From NCBI GenBank assembly GCA_003141555.1, contig PLMN01000006.1, positions 1 through 51,121 of the forward strand: a stretch of 51,121 bases of DNA, written 5' to 3'. The translations under genes were made by a program, and so were the position numbers. Positions 1 through 8,058 of the stretch are shown piece after piece (the stretch's first letter is position 1; each line of letters begins with the position of its first letter). This DNA comes from Candidatus Aminicenantota bacterium (GTDB lineage Bacteria > Acidobacteriota > Aminicenantia > Aminicenantales > UBA4085). The notes under the pieces were generated by a model. The model saw only the letters and a program-made list of their open reading frames with translations. It searched no databases and was not told the origin of the DNA.

Positions 1-293
1 CGCTATCATGCTACCTTTTTCCGTCCCATTCGCTTCGGCCGCCGGGGCGCCCCGGCCGACGCCACCCGCTTAGTAGCCAGGGCCGAGCACCTCGCTAGTC
101 TCCATCCCTTTCGCCGGGCCAAAGTCGTCGTCCAGGAGGCGAGGGGGGAGAGGGCAAGGCGGCCGGTGTGGAGGCGAGCCGGCATGGACCAGCGACGCGA
201 AGCGGCGCTGGCGGCGAGCCGTAATCCCGAGCCGGTTTCCGCGCGGGGGAAACCGGCCGCCGTGCCGACGGCCCCCTCCCCCCGCGCCTCAGA
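1..293. other. Gene-free stretch at window start
   Basis: I see no supportable gene here on either strand. The long minus-strand open frame that crosses it is a GC-rich antisense shadow of the acyl-CoA dehydrogenase gene and its translation resembles no protein family. The stretch ends at the promoter of the next gene. Confidence 0.5.
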
Positions 294-323
294 TTGACAG
301 TTCGGATCGGTTTTATGTAGAAT
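294..323 (+). promoter_or_regulatory. Sigma-70 promoter of the acyl-CoA dehydrogenase gene
   Basis: TTGACA (294-299) is separated by 18 bp from TAGAAT (318-323). Transcription would start near 330. This places the in-frame ATG at 324 inside the promoter and supports the ATG at 381 as the true start. Confidence 0.75.
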
Positions 324-380
324 ATGGCACAATTTTTGTTTATCCCGCAGAGAAGGGACGAACGCCTGGAAGGAGTTGCG

Positions 381-1532
381 ATGATTGACTATACGCTGAC
401 CGAAGAGCAGGTCGCTTTGACCGAGATGGCCCGCGATTTCGCCAAGAATGAGATGGCCCCGAACGCGGCCAAATACGATCAGGGCCACGATTTTCCGTGG
501 GAGATCATGCAAAAGGCGTTCGACGCCGGCTTCATGACCTGCAACATTCCCGAGGCCTACGGCGGGGGCGGGCTGAGCAACTTCGACATGGCCCTTCTCA
601 GCGAAGAGCTGTCCGCGGGCTGCGCGGGCATGTTCACAAGCATCATGGCCGTCTCCCTGGCCACGACCCCGATTTGTCTCTTCGGCTCTGAAGAGCAGAA
701 GAAAAAAATTCTCTTGCCCCTGTGCAAAAAAATGGCCTTGGCCTCCTTTTGTCTCACCGAGCGGGAGTCCGGGTCGGACGCGGGCTCGATCAAGACCAAG
801 GCGATCAAGGACGGCGGCGACTACGTCCTCAACGGCTCGAAGTGCTTCATCACGAACGCCGGCGTCGCCGACCTGTTCACGGTTTTTGCCAAGACCGCGC
901 CCGAGAAGGGGGCGCGCGGGATAAGCGCTTTCATCATCCCCAAGGGGACGCCGGGCCTGGCCATCGGCAAGGTCGAGGACAAGATGGGCCACCGCGCCTC
1001 GAACACGGCCGAGATCTTTTTCGAGGACTGCCGCGTGCCGGCGGAGAACGTCCTCGGGAGGCCCGGCTTGGGGTTCATCGTCGCCATGAAAACCTTCGAC
1101 AAGACGCGCTCCTCCGTCGGGGCGGCCGCCGTGGGCATCGCCCGGGCAGCCATGGAGCATGCCATCGCCTACGCCAAGATCCGCCGGCAGTTCGGCCGGC
1201 CGATCGCCCTGTACCAGATGACCCAGTCCAAGATCGCCGATATGGCCATGGAGATTCAAGCCGCCCGCCATCTCGTCCGGCACGCCGCTTGGCTGTCGGA
1301 CCAGGGCAAGCCCTGCGGCAACGAGTCGGCCATGGCCAAGTGCTACGCCACGGACATGGCCATGCGCGTGACCACCGAGTCCCTCCAGATCTTCGGCGGC
1401 TACGGCTACATGCGCGATTATCCCGTGGAGAAGCTCATGCGCGACGCGAAGCTCCTCCAGATCTATGAGGGGACGAACGAGATCCAACGGCTGGTCATCG
1501 CCAACGAGACGATCGGCCCGGTCAAGGAGTAA
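381..1532 (+). CDS. Acyl-CoA dehydrogenase
   Basis: This FAD-dependent enzyme puts a trans-2,3 double bond into acyl-CoA thioesters and passes electrons to electron-transfer flavoprotein. The 383 residues match the usual family length. The N-terminal helical domain opens with MIDYTLTEEQ. The flavin/substrate signature CLTERESGSDAG lies in the middle domain. The C-terminal QIYEGTNEIQR carries the likely catalytic base Glu363. The start at 381 follows AAGGAG-like bases 5 nt upstream, whereas the earlier ATG at 324 lies within the promoter. It is transcribed alone. The chain-length class (short, medium or branched) cannot be fixed from sequence by eye. It may work with the membrane Fe-S oxidoreductase at 24280-26301, by inference from family knowledge rather than linkage. 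Confidence 0.95.
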   Translation: MIDYTLTEEQVALTEMARDFAKNEMAPNAAKYDQGHDFPWEIMQKAFDAGFMTCNIPEAYGGGGLSNFDMALLSEELSAGCAGMFTSIMAVSLATTPICLFGSEEQKKKILLPLCKKMALASFCLTERESGSDAGSIKTKAIKDGGDYVLNGSKCFITNAGVADLFTVFAKTAPEKGARGISAFIIPKGTPGLAIGKVEDKMGHRASNTAEIFFEDCRVPAENVLGRPGLGFIVAMKTFDKTRSSVGAAAVGIARAAMEHAIAYAKIRRQFGRPIALYQMTQSKIADMAMEIQAARHLVRHAAWLSDQGKPCGNESAMAKCYATDMAMRVTTESLQIFGGYGYMRDYPVEKLMRDAKLLQIYEGTNEIQRLVIANETIGPVKE

Positions 1533-1756
1533 AATCCGGGCCGGGTAGCCGGGGGGGATTCGGCGGCCGGCTCCAGGGGAGTCCGAGGCGGCTTCAGCGG
1601 GCGCTGACGGCCGCAAAATCAAGGGCGATGATGAAAATCCCGTCGGGTTTCAGCAAGCCTGACATTTCCCGAAGGTGAACGTACCGCCCGTTTTCCGGGC
1701 AGAGAACGACTCGGGCCCTTGATCGAGAAATTTCGAAGGAATGCCGCGGGACGCGT

Positions 1757-2146
1757 TTAGTCGGTGAAATACTCGGGGACCAGGCCCAGCGTCTCCACGC
1801 CGGCCGCCTTGCAGATGTCGATCAGGTCCACAACTTTGCTATACGGGACTTTCGCGTCGGCCCGGAGGAAAATGGTCTTGTCGGCCTTGGTGGCATAGAT
1901 GCGGCGCAATTCATCGCCCGCGGTCTTGAAGTCGGGATAGTTGTCCTTCTGGATGTCGATGGTCATGTCCTTCTTGAGGGTCACGACGATGAGGCTCGAG
2001 GACGGGCCAGCAGACGTATCGGACGAGGTTTCGGGAAGCTTGACGTCGATGCCTTTCTGGACCAGGGGGGTGATGACCATGAAGATGATGAGCAGCACCA
2101 GGAGAACGTCGCACAGAGGAACGACATTGGGTTCAGCTTTTGCCAT
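1757..2146 (-). CDS. exbD: ExbD/TolR-family biopolymer transport protein
   Basis: This is an inner-membrane proton-channel partner of the ExbB/TolQ family, which energises TonB-dependent transport or Tol-type envelope functions. The 129 residues comprise a very short cytoplasmic N-terminus, one membrane segment (about 11-30, CDVLLVLLIIFMVITPLV) and a periplasmic domain. Asp13 at the membrane entry corresponds to the essential Asp of E. coli ExbD. The start is supported by GAAGGAGG about 6 nt upstream. No exbB/tolQ gene lies beside it, so its partner must be elsewhere. It may serve the TonB receptor at 26322-29057, but that is inference. TolR is the main alternative. Confidence 0.9.
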   Translation of the reverse strand: MAKAEPNVVPLCDVLLVLLIIFMVITPLVQKGIDVKLPETSSDTSAGPSSSLIVVTLKKDMTIDIQKDNYPDFKTAGDELRRIYATKADKTIFLRADAKVPYSKVVDLIDICKAAGVETLGLVPEYFTD

Positions 2147-2241
2147 ATCAGGCCTCCTTCACGTAGTCCGTGCGGAAGATACATTTTAGGACAATTGCTT
2201 TTGTCCTGTCAACGTGTTTATTGCCGCCCGGGCGGCGGGGC

Positions 2242-4095
2242 TCAGGCCTCCCCGAATTCGGGAGGGGAGAACCCCGGGTCGTCGGCTGAGACCGGGCGGC
2301 CCTGGACGGTGTATCGGCCGCGGGCGATGACGCTGTAGGCCCTCCGCCCCGTCTCAATGATGACGAGGATCAAGCAAGCCATGATGATCACAGTCAAGCC
2401 GATGTTGATCACCGCCAGGGACGCCTTCCCCGGCTGGGAGAGCATCGGGCCGTAGTTCTGGACGATGTTGAGGACGGCGGCGTAGAGCGTCGTGACCGAG
2501 ACGAAGGCCAGGGGAATGAGGCTGACCCACAGGTAGCGCACTTTTCCGGCGTTGATGATGGCCGCCGAGGCGATCGCCAGGGCCACCCCGGCGAGCAGCT
2601 GATTGGCCGTGCCGAACATCGGCCAGATCGAGCCGATGTTGCCCGTCCAGATGAAGTACCCCCAGGCGAAGACCACCAGGAACGTGGCCAGGAAGGCGCC
2701 CGGCATCCAGTCGGTCCGTTCAAAGGGCTTGTAGATCCGACCCCCGAACTCCTGGACGAGGAAGCGGGCGATGCGGGTCCCGGCGTCGATCGTGGTCAGG
2801 ATGAACAGGGCCTCGAACATGATGGCGAAGTGGTACCAGTACGACATCAGGCCGCGCAGGCCCGGGATCCCGGAGAAGATCTGGGCGAAGCCGACGGCGA
2901 GCGACACCGCGCCGCCCGGCCGGCCGACCACGTTTTCCCCGACCTGGGCGGACAGGGCGGTGATGTTCACCGGCGGAACGCCCAGCGCGGCGAACTTGTC
3001 GGGGCTTAGGTTGATGGCGAAATAGTCTCCGGGGTGGAGCGAACAGGCGGCGATCAGGGCGATGATGCTGATCACTGATTCGACGAGCATGGCCCCATAG
3101 CCGATCATCCGGGTGTCGGATTCCTTGATCACCATCTTGGGCGTCGTGCCCGACGAGACGAGGGCGTGGAATCCCGAAATCGCGCCGCAGGCGATGGTGA
3201 TGAACAGAAAGGGGAAGAGCTGACCCGGGATGATCGGGCCGTTGCCGTGGACATACGGCGTGAAGGCCGGCATCTTGAGCGAAGGATGGACGATGAAGAC
3301 GCCGACGATGAGGATGAGGATCGTCCCGATCTTGAGGTACGAGCTGAGGTAGTCGCGCGGGGTCAGCAGAAGCCAGACGGGCAGGACGGAGGCCACAAAG
3401 CCATAGAGGGCCAGGGCGATCGTGATGCCGTGGCGCGAGAAGGTGAATGCTCCCGCCAGCGAAGAATGGGCGATGGCATTGCCCAGGATGACCGCGGCCA
3501 GGATGCCGACGACGCCGATGACGCTGGCTTCCGCGATCTTCCCCGGCCGGATCTTCTGCATCCAGAGGCCGACGAAGATGGCGATGGGGATGGTCATGGC
3601 GATCGTAAAGGTGCCCCAGGCGCTTTCGGACAGCGCGTTGACGACGGCCAGCCCCAGCCCGGCCAGGGCGACGACGATGATGATCAGGATGGCGACCGAG
3701 GCTACGGCCCCGGCGAGCGGGCTGACTTCGTGGCGGGCGATCTCGGCCAGGGACTTGCCCTTGCGCCGGATCGAAGCCACGAGAATCAGGAAGTCGTGGA
3801 CGCCCCCGGCGATGACCGCTCCGAGGAGCATCCAGAGGAGTCCCGGAGCGTAGCCGTACTGGGCGGCCAGGACGGGGCCGATGAGGGGGCCGGCGCCGGC
3901 GATGGCCGCGAAGTGATGCCCGAAGAGGACGAGCTTATTGGTCGGGTGATAGTTCTGGCCGTCGTTCATGGTCACGGCCGGCGTGGGCTTGAGGTCGTTC
4001 AGGGTCAGGACCTTGGCGGCCAGGAAGGCGCTGTAATAGCGGTAGGCGAGGGCGAAGAACAGAATGGCTACGAGGACAATGGGAACGGAATTCAC
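2242..4095 (-). CDS. cstA: CstA-family carbon starvation protein, pyruvate/peptide transporter
   Basis: This is a polytopic inner-membrane transporter. Characterised members (E. coli CstA, BtsT) import peptides and pyruvate. The 617 residues are shorter than E. coli CstA (about 700) but typical of many bacterial members. The hallmark region [16 protein letters not shown] is at residues 59-74, after the first membrane helix and the [11 protein letters not shown] loop, and many further hydrophobic helices follow. Translation starts with GTG at 4095, preceded by GGGGAG 7 nt upstream. It lies 22 nt downstream of the ACT-domain gene, so the two are probably one transcript and functionally linked. 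Confidence 0.95.
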   Translation of the reverse strand: MNSVPIVLVAILFFALAYRYYSAFLAAKVLTLNDLKPTPAVTMNDGQNYHPTNKLVLFGHHFAAIAGAGPLIGPVLAAQYGYAPGLLWMLLGAVIAGGVHDFLILVASIRRKGKSLAEIARHEVSPLAGAVASVAILIIIVVALAGLGLAVVNALSESAWGTFTIAMTIPIAIFVGLWMQKIRPGKIAEASVIGVVGILAAVILGNAIAHSSLAGAFTFSRHGITIALALYGFVASVLPVWLLLTPRDYLSSYLKIGTILILIVGVFIVHPSLKMPAFTPYVHGNGPIIPGQLFPFLFITIACGAISGFHALVSSGTTPKMVIKESDTRMIGYGAMLVESVISIIALIAACSLHPGDYFAINLSPDKFAALGVPPVNITALSAQVGENVVGRPGGAVSLAVGFAQIFSGIPGLRGLMSYWYHFAIMFEALFILTTIDAGTRIARFLVQEFGGRIYKPFERTDWMPGAFLATFLVVFAWGYFIWTGNIGSIWPMFGTANQLLAGVALAIASAAIINAGKVRYLWVSLIPLAFVSVTTLYAAVLNIVQNYGPMLSQPGKASLAVINIGLTVIIMACLILVIIETGRRAYSVIARGRYTVQGRPVSADDPGFSPPEFGEA

Positions 4096-4117
4096 GGCAG
4101 GACTCCCCGGCGTCCCA

Positions 4118-4513
4118 TCACTTCAGGGTGTCGTAGGCTTTCTTGTTGTTGTTGGTCTTGAAGACCAGGAGGGCATGGTCTTTGCCCGCCGAGCTCCCGT
4201 AGAGGTAATCGACGTCGATGACCGCGTTGCCGAGCAGCGCCCCGATCTCGGCTCCGGCGCCGATCCGGTCGCTGATCTCGACCGTGATCACCCCGTTCGT
4301 CTTCACCTTGTAGCCTAGGGCGCGGAGCGATGTCTCGGCCTTCTTGTTGTTCGACGTGAGGAGGCGGAAATGGCCCTCATTTTTTTCTGAGTAAACGGAC
4401 AGGGCCCGGAGATTGACACCGCCATTGGCCAGGGTCCCCAGGACGCGCCCCAGGATGCCGGGCTCGTTGGGCGTGATCACGTGGAGTTCGGTTTCGTTGT
4501 TGACGTTATGCAC
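4118..4513 (-). CDS. Tandem ACT-domain protein
   Basis: This is a small soluble protein of 131 residues made of two ACT modules (about 8-70 and 75-131). The first shows the typical [20 protein letters not shown] pattern and the second [22 protein letters not shown] domains bind amino acids or related ligands and usually control a partner. No catalytic domain is present. Translation starts with GTG at 4513, with GAAGGAG 7 nt upstream. As the first gene of a two-gene unit with cstA, it is a plausible ligand sensor for the transporter or its expression, which is inference from context only. Confidence 0.85.
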   Translation of the reverse strand: MHNVNNETELHVITPNEPGILGRVLGTLANGGVNLRALSVYSEKNEGHFRLLTSNNKKAETSLRALGYKVKTNGVITVEISDRIGAGAEIGALLGNAVIDVDYLYGSSAGKDHALLVFKTNNNKKAYDTLK

Positions 4514-4538
4514 CTTCGGTCTCCTTCACAATTTCTGA

Positions 4539-4544
4539 ATTATA
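4539..4544 (-). promoter_or_regulatory. -10 element upstream of ACT-cstA unit
   Basis: A consensus TATAAT lies on the minus strand, 25 nt before the GTG start. No good -35 hexamer is visible at 16-18 bp, so the promoter may be activator dependent. Confidence 0.5.
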
Positions 4545-4584
4545 GCAGAAGGAAGGGACGCAAGGAAGGGGGTTCCCGCGGTCA

Positions 4585-4618
4585 GGTCCGGCAGCCCCGC
4601 GCCGGGCCTTTTCTTTTT
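4585..4618 (+). terminator. Terminator-like hairpin without an upstream gene
   Basis: GGTCCGGC (4585-4592) pairs with GCCGGGCC (4601-4608) through one G.T pair, with an 8-nt loop, and is followed by TTTTCTTTTT. It points rightward although no plus-strand gene precedes it. Confidence 0.45.
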
Positions 4619-4913
4619 CCGGGGGATTCGCCGTCGAAGCGGCGCGCGAAATCCTGTCCGGATTCGGCGGGATCTTTCCCCGCATTCGACCGCTCTGCGA
4701 GCGGGCCTTGGGCATGGAGCCCCTGGATTCCGGGCTTATCCTTAAAATCGTCGACGCTTTCCTTACGATTCCCTCGGAAAGCTCTTCGGACGCGGACCGG
4801 GATTCCTCGAAGGGCTGAATTCACCCCGTCGGGACGAAGAGGGCTGACTTGCTCCCAAGGAATTGTCATAAAAAGCCGTACATTTCCCGTACTACAGCAC
4901 ACAAGGGCGGCCG

Positions 4914-4928
4914 CATTTTGTCAAAATG
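4914..4928. promoter_or_regulatory. 15-bp palindrome, possible activator site
   Basis: CATTTTG-T-CAAAATG is a perfect inverted repeat centred about 130 bp upstream of the start predicted from the sigma-54 promoter. That is a usual position for enhancer-binding protein sites. The binding protein is unknown. Confidence 0.45.
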
Positions 4929-5026
4929 TTCGCGGGGGACAAGCCATCCTTTGCCTTTTTTCGATAGCAGGCAGGAGGGCCTTGGAGGCTGATCGACGAT
5001 ATTAAATATGAAATATAAAAAATGAC

Positions 5027-5044
5027 TTGGCACGCGGCTTGCAT
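5027..5044 (+). promoter_or_regulatory. Sigma-54 (RpoN) promoter
   Basis: TTGGCACGCGGCTTGCAT has the invariant GG (-24, 5029-5030) and GC (-12, 5041-5042) with 10 bp between them. It matches the YTGGCACG-N4-TTGCW consensus. It points at the PKD-domain outer-membrane protein, giving a leader of roughly 100 nt. Confidence 0.75.
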
Positions 5045-5093
5045 AGTAATTGAACATGAATGCGGCCCCCCCTTGACAAATACCTGATAATTG

Positions 5094-5113
5094 ATAACCT
5101 ATGAGCAGGTTAT
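5094..5113. repeat. Inverted repeat in the leader
   Basis: ATAACCT, 6 nt and AGGTTAT form a perfect 7-bp inverted repeat between the sigma-54 promoter and the gene. It could be an operator or a leader hairpin. A TTGACA at 5073-5078 lies just before it but lacks a well-spaced -10. Confidence 0.4.
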
Positions 5114-5156
5114 TTATTGAAAAAGGAAGCGTTTTTTTATTGAAGGAGAGAATGGT

Positions 5157-6635
5157 ATGAGAAAAAAGAGATTCCTTTGTCTTCTGGCGATGTTCTTACT
5201 CGTCCTTTCGGTCGCCTCGTTTGCCGCGACGCATAAGCTGACGCGGATCGGGGTGAACACGTTCGCCCAGATCCGGGGGAACGTCCCGACCGCCCAGGTC
5301 ATGAAAACCATCGCCCAGAACTATGCGGGCGACATCAAGATCGGCTTGGACAAGGTCGGCCAAGGCGATATGTATCTGCCCTTCATGGATCAGCTGAAAG
5401 CGGCCGTGTTCGTCGACAAGAGCATCCCCGTGGGCGACAAATTCATCTGGATGTTCTTCCGAACCGGCGGCAAGGTGCAGGTCTGGGAGGACGTGGAATG
5501 GGACGGCAAGAAGCCCTTGGACGTTTTTTCGTTCAGCGTGACCAAGGATAACAAGATCTATGAATACGTGATTCCCAAGCCTTGCGGCAACATCGCCCTT
5601 TACAAGATTTCCGACGCCAAGCTCCCCACCCCGCCGGCCATGTGCTCGGTGGTCGTATCTCCCGCCAAGGCGAACGTCAATGAGCCCATCACGATCGACA
5701 TGAGCGGCTCGAAAAATGCGACGGCCATGGATGTCGATGTCTTCACCGCCCAGGGCGCCAAGGTCGGGACGCATGCGTTCACCCCCTCCGCGCTCAAGTG
5801 GCAGACGAAGTTCGACAAGCCCGGCGAGTACGTGTTCAAGGCCAGGGCGGTCAACGTCGACGGCCTGCCCTCCGACAACCCCTGTCAGGCCAAGACCTAC
5901 ATCAACTTCCCGCCCGTCTGCAAGCTGTGGACGTCGTGCCTGCCCTGCGAGGACTATGTCGGCAAGCCCATCACCTTCGACGCCTCCGGCTCCACGGACG
6001 CCGACGGCCAGATCGTGAAGGCCAGTTTCCAGATCACGGACGACGCGGGCAACGTCATCGACAACTTCACGAAGACGGAAAAGCCCTTCGCCTGGGAGAA
6101 GATCTTCAAGAGGGCCGGCAAATACGCGATCAGCGTCCTCGTCTTCGACGACATGGGCGCGGTCTCCTCCGCGGGCGATCCCTGCAAGTTGGCTTTCGAG
6201 GTCACCCAGAAGCGGTTCTTTTATCTCGCCGAATTCGGCGGCCTCCTGGCGCGCGGCACGTACACTGGCTACGTCTTCGGTCGTCTGGGCCTGATGTTCA
6301 ACCTCGCCCCCGACGTCCTCGATTTCATCGTCCGGGCGGGCGGCGCGCTTCCGACCCAGGGCTCGCCCTGGAAGTTCGTCTGGATGGCCGATGCCCTCCT
6401 GAACCTCCACCTCGGCGACGCGGCCTACATCGACGGCGGCCTGGGCTACAGCACCAAGGAGAAGCCCGAACGCCTCAGCGGCATCGACCTGATCGGCGCC
6501 TTCGGAGTGAACCTCTTCAACAACTACACTTCGGCGGGCTCGGTCTTCGCCGAAGTCCGGGTGCCGGTCATCACTGCCGACCGCGACTGGGACAACCACC
6601 ACAAGCTCTTGCTCGGGTTCCGCTACATCTTCTAA
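5157..6635 (+). CDS. PKD-domain outer-membrane beta-barrel protein
   Basis: This is a secreted protein of 492 residues. It has a signal peptide (MRKKRF plus a hydrophobic core, cleavage near residue 23), a domain I do not recognise (about 25-155), and two PKD/Ig-like domains (about 163-250 and 255-350; the second has ITFDASGSTDADG). The C-terminal segment (about 355-492) has alternating strands and ends in LLGFRYIF, a terminal-Phe signature for BAM insertion. Seven Cys in and around the PKD domains could form disulfides. The start is supported by AAGGAG 8 nt upstream. A sigma-54 promoter precedes it and a strong terminator follows, so it is a single-gene unit. Its function is unknown; an adhesive or structural envelope role is a guess from the PKD domains. 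Confidence 0.8.
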   Translation: MRKKRFLCLLAMFLLVLSVASFAATHKLTRIGVNTFAQIRGNVPTAQVMKTIAQNYAGDIKIGLDKVGQGDMYLPFMDQLKAAVFVDKSIPVGDKFIWMFFRTGGKVQVWEDVEWDGKKPLDVFSFSVTKDNKIYEYVIPKPCGNIALYKISDAKLPTPPAMCSVVVSPAKANVNEPITIDMSGSKNATAMDVDVFTAQGAKVGTHAFTPSALKWQTKFDKPGEYVFKARAVNVDGLPSDNPCQAKTYINFPPVCKLWTSCLPCEDYVGKPITFDASGSTDADGQIVKASFQITDDAGNVIDNFTKTEKPFAWEKIFKRAGKYAISVLVFDDMGAVSSAGDPCKLAFEVTQKRFFYLAEFGGLLARGTYTGYVFGRLGLMFNLAPDVLDFIVRAGGALPTQGSPWKFVWMADALLNLHLGDAAYIDGGLGYSTKEKPERLSGIDLIGAFGVNLFNNYTSAGSVFAEVRVPVITADRDWDNHHKLLLGFRYIF

Positions 6636-6662
6636 TTCTAGGAGCGGCCGAGCCGACGATCC

Positions 6663-6694
6663 AAGGCCGGGGACGGTTCCCCGGCCTTTTTTTT
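6663..6694 (+). terminator. Intrinsic terminator
   Basis: AAGGCCGGGGA (6663-6673) and TCCCCGGCCTT (6678-6688) form a perfect 11-bp stem with a 4-nt loop, running into eight T residues (6687-6694). It closes the PKD-protein transcript. Confidence 0.93.
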
Positions 6695-6707
6695 GCGGGC
6701 TGCCGCC

Positions 6708-6736
6708 TTGTGCCGGGCGCCCAAAACTCCTACAAT
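6708..6736 (+). promoter_or_regulatory. Promoter of the rmlD-like gene
   Basis: TTGTGC (6708-6713), 17 bp, TACAAT (6731-6736). The -10 ends 6 nt before the ATG at 6743, so the transcript would be leaderless or nearly so. No ribosome binding site is visible. Confidence 0.5.
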
Positions 6737-6742
6737 GCTCCC

Positions 6743-7600
6743 ATGAAGATCGCTTTGATCGGGGCCGACGGCCAGCTGGGAACGGAGCTTCTCGGGACTC
6801 TGTCCGGGCATGAGGTCGTCCCGCTCGTTTTCCCGGCGTTCGATGTCACGAAGCCGGAGACCGCGCGGGCGGTCCTTGCCGGGATGAAGCCCGAGGCGAT
6901 CGTCAACACCGCCGCCTTCCACCGGGTCGATGAATGCGAGGACAAGGCCGAGACGGCTTTTCGGGTGAACGCCTTTGCCGTCCGCGATTTGGCCCTTCTG
7001 GCCGGAGAGCTGGGCGCGACGCTCATCCACTTCAGCACGGATTATGTGTTCGACGGCCGGAAAACGGAGCCCTATCTCGAGGATGATCCGCCGTTTCCCC
7101 TGAGCGTCTACGGCGCCTCGAAGCTCGCCGGGGAGTTCTTCATCCGGGCCCTGTGCCCGAACCACGTCGTCATCCGGACCTGCGGCCTCTATGGACCGGC
7201 CGGCTGCCGGGAAAAGGGCGTGAATTTCGTCGAGGCCATGCTCCGGGCCGCCGAGCGGGGCGGGCCGGTCCGCGTGGTCGACGACCAATGGGTGACCCCG
7301 ACCTCCGCGGCCGAGCTCGCGGCGTGCATCGCCGACCTCCTGGCCCGGCGGGCGTTCGGGCTATTCCACCTGACCAACGAGGGCCGGTGCACCTGGTATC
7401 AATTCGCTCGGGCCGTCTTCGACCTGGCGGGGAGGACCGTGGATCTCCGGCCGATCGATTCCGCGACGCTTGCGGCCCGGGCCCGCCGGCCCGCGTTCTC
7501 GGTCCTGGAGAACGGGCGGGCGAAGGCGATCGGGCTCCGGGGCTTTTCGGATTGGCGGGACGCGCTCCGGGATTACTTGAGGCGGATGGGAATTGTCTAG
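6743..7600 (+). CDS. rfbD: dTDP-4-dehydrorhamnose reductase family protein (RmlD-like)
   Basis: This NAD(P)-dependent short-chain dehydrogenase/reductase of the RmlD type in 285 residues makes the last step of dTDP-L-rhamnose synthesis in characterised members. It shows the nucleotide-binding GADGQLG (7-13), FSTDYVFDG (97-105) and the catalytic pair Tyr123/Lys127 in YGASK. The ATG at 6743 is chosen because the Rossmann strand MKIALIGADG begins there; the frame remains open far upstream but only as a shadow of the PKD gene. No rmlA/B/C genes adjoin it, so the sugar substrate is not certain. It is convergent with the thioesterase gene, and the two stop codons share the CTAG at 7597-7600. Confidence 0.88.
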   Translation: MKIALIGADGQLGTELLGTLSGHEVVPLVFPAFDVTKPETARAVLAGMKPEAIVNTAAFHRVDECEDKAETAFRVNAFAVRDLALLAGELGATLIHFSTDYVFDGRKTEPYLEDDPPFPLSVYGASKLAGEFFIRALCPNHVVIRTCGLYGPAGCREKGVNFVEAMLRAAERGGPVRVVDDQWVTPTSAAELAACIADLLARRAFGLFHLTNEGRCTWYQFARAVFDLAGRTVDLRPIDSATLAARARRPAFSVLENGRAKAIGLRGFSDWRDALRDYLRRMGIV

Positions 7601-8058
7601 CGGCGGCCGATGACGGCCACCACGTCCTCGGGCATCGAGGTCACGGCCCCGGCCCGGTTCACCGCGACATGGACGGTATAGCCTTGGGCCATGAGCGAGG
7701 CCCCGTCGATCGTCCGGATCTCATAGGCGAAGACGACCTTTCGGGAGGCGATGTCTTGAAGGGCGGTCCGGACGATGAACCGGTCGTCGTAGCGAAGCGG
7801 CTTCCGGAAGCGGCAAAGGGATTCCGCGACCACGAGATAAATTCCCCGCTCCTCGATCTCCCGGTAGGACAGGCCCCGGCGCCGGCAGAATTCGGTCCGG
7901 CCGAGCTCGAACCACTCGTAATAGATCTTGTTGTGGGCGACGCCCATCGCGTCGGTCTCGGAATAGCGGACGCGCAGCTCAACGTCTTCGGTGGGCGGGG
8001 CGAGGGGACCGAGGGGGCGGCTATTCGGCGAGCTTGCCGAGCTTGGCGAGTTCGTCAT
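7597..8058 (-). CDS. Acyl-CoA thioesterase, YbgC/FadM hotdog family
   Basis: This is a hotdog-fold thioesterase of 153 residues that probably hydrolyses acyl-CoA or acyl-ACP thioesters. The family signature RYSETDAMGVAHN followed by YYEWFELGRTEF is at about 31-57, with the likely catalytic Asp36. The ATG at 8058 lies 38 nt inside the upstream DUF507 gene. No better start exists before the conserved core, so the N-terminal 25 residues (Ser/Pro-rich) are an overlap-derived extension of doubtful function. It is the last gene of a three-gene unit with two DUF507 genes. The true substrate cannot be read from sequence. Confidence 0.87.
   Translation of the reverse strand: MTNSPSSASSPNSRPLGPLAPPTEDVELRVRYSETDAMGVAHNKIYYEWFELGRTEFCRRRGLSYREIEERGIYLVVAESLCRFRKPLRYDDRFIVRTALQDIASRKVVFAYEIRTIDGASLMAQGYTVHVAVNRAGAVTSMPEDVVAVIGRR

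Larger units (their letters stand above)
4545..5026. other. Gene-free region before the sigma-54 promoter
   Basis: No convincing protein is encoded here. A plus-strand open frame crossing it has low-complexity Arg/Ser-rich content and no recognisable fold. The region holds a terminator-like hairpin (4585-4618), a 15-bp palindrome (4914-4928), and an AT-rich tract from about 5000 that runs into the sigma-54 promoter. Confidence 0.5.

Noticed and set aside
6-1622. Long minus-strand open frame opposite the acyl-CoA dehydrogenase gene
   Set aside because: It is an antisense shadow of a GC-rich gene. The translation is low in complexity, matches no family and contradicts the clear plus-strand promoter and gene.
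1594-1747. Minus-strand fragment after exbD reading like the end of a methyltransferase (LREMSGLLKPDGIFIIALDF)
   Set aside because: About 50 codons without a start codon or ribosome binding site. It could be a decayed gene remnant, but the resemblance is too short to support a call.
3166-4161. Long plus-strand open frame opposite cstA, rich in Asp, Gly and Arg
   Set aside because: A typical antisense shadow of a membrane-protein gene. The same applies to the long Asp/Gly/Arg-rich frames opposite infB, miaB, nuoD, the TonB receptor gene and dnaK.
4481-5005. Plus-strand open frame in the region before the PKD-protein gene
   Set aside because: Arg/Ser/Pro-rich composition, no ribosome binding site and no family resemblance. 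It also crosses a terminator-like hairpin.
5073-5098. TTGACA at 5073 as part of a sigma-70 promoter for the PKD-protein gene
   Set aside because: The best -10-like bases lie at a 14-bp spacing (GATAAC) or match poorly at 16-17 bp. The sigma-54 promoter upstream is far better.
6735-6746. Three-codon open frame (ATG CTC CCA TGA) overlapping the rmlD start as a possible regulatory leader peptide
   Set aside because: It overlaps the -10 element and has no ribosome binding site, so it is probably chance.
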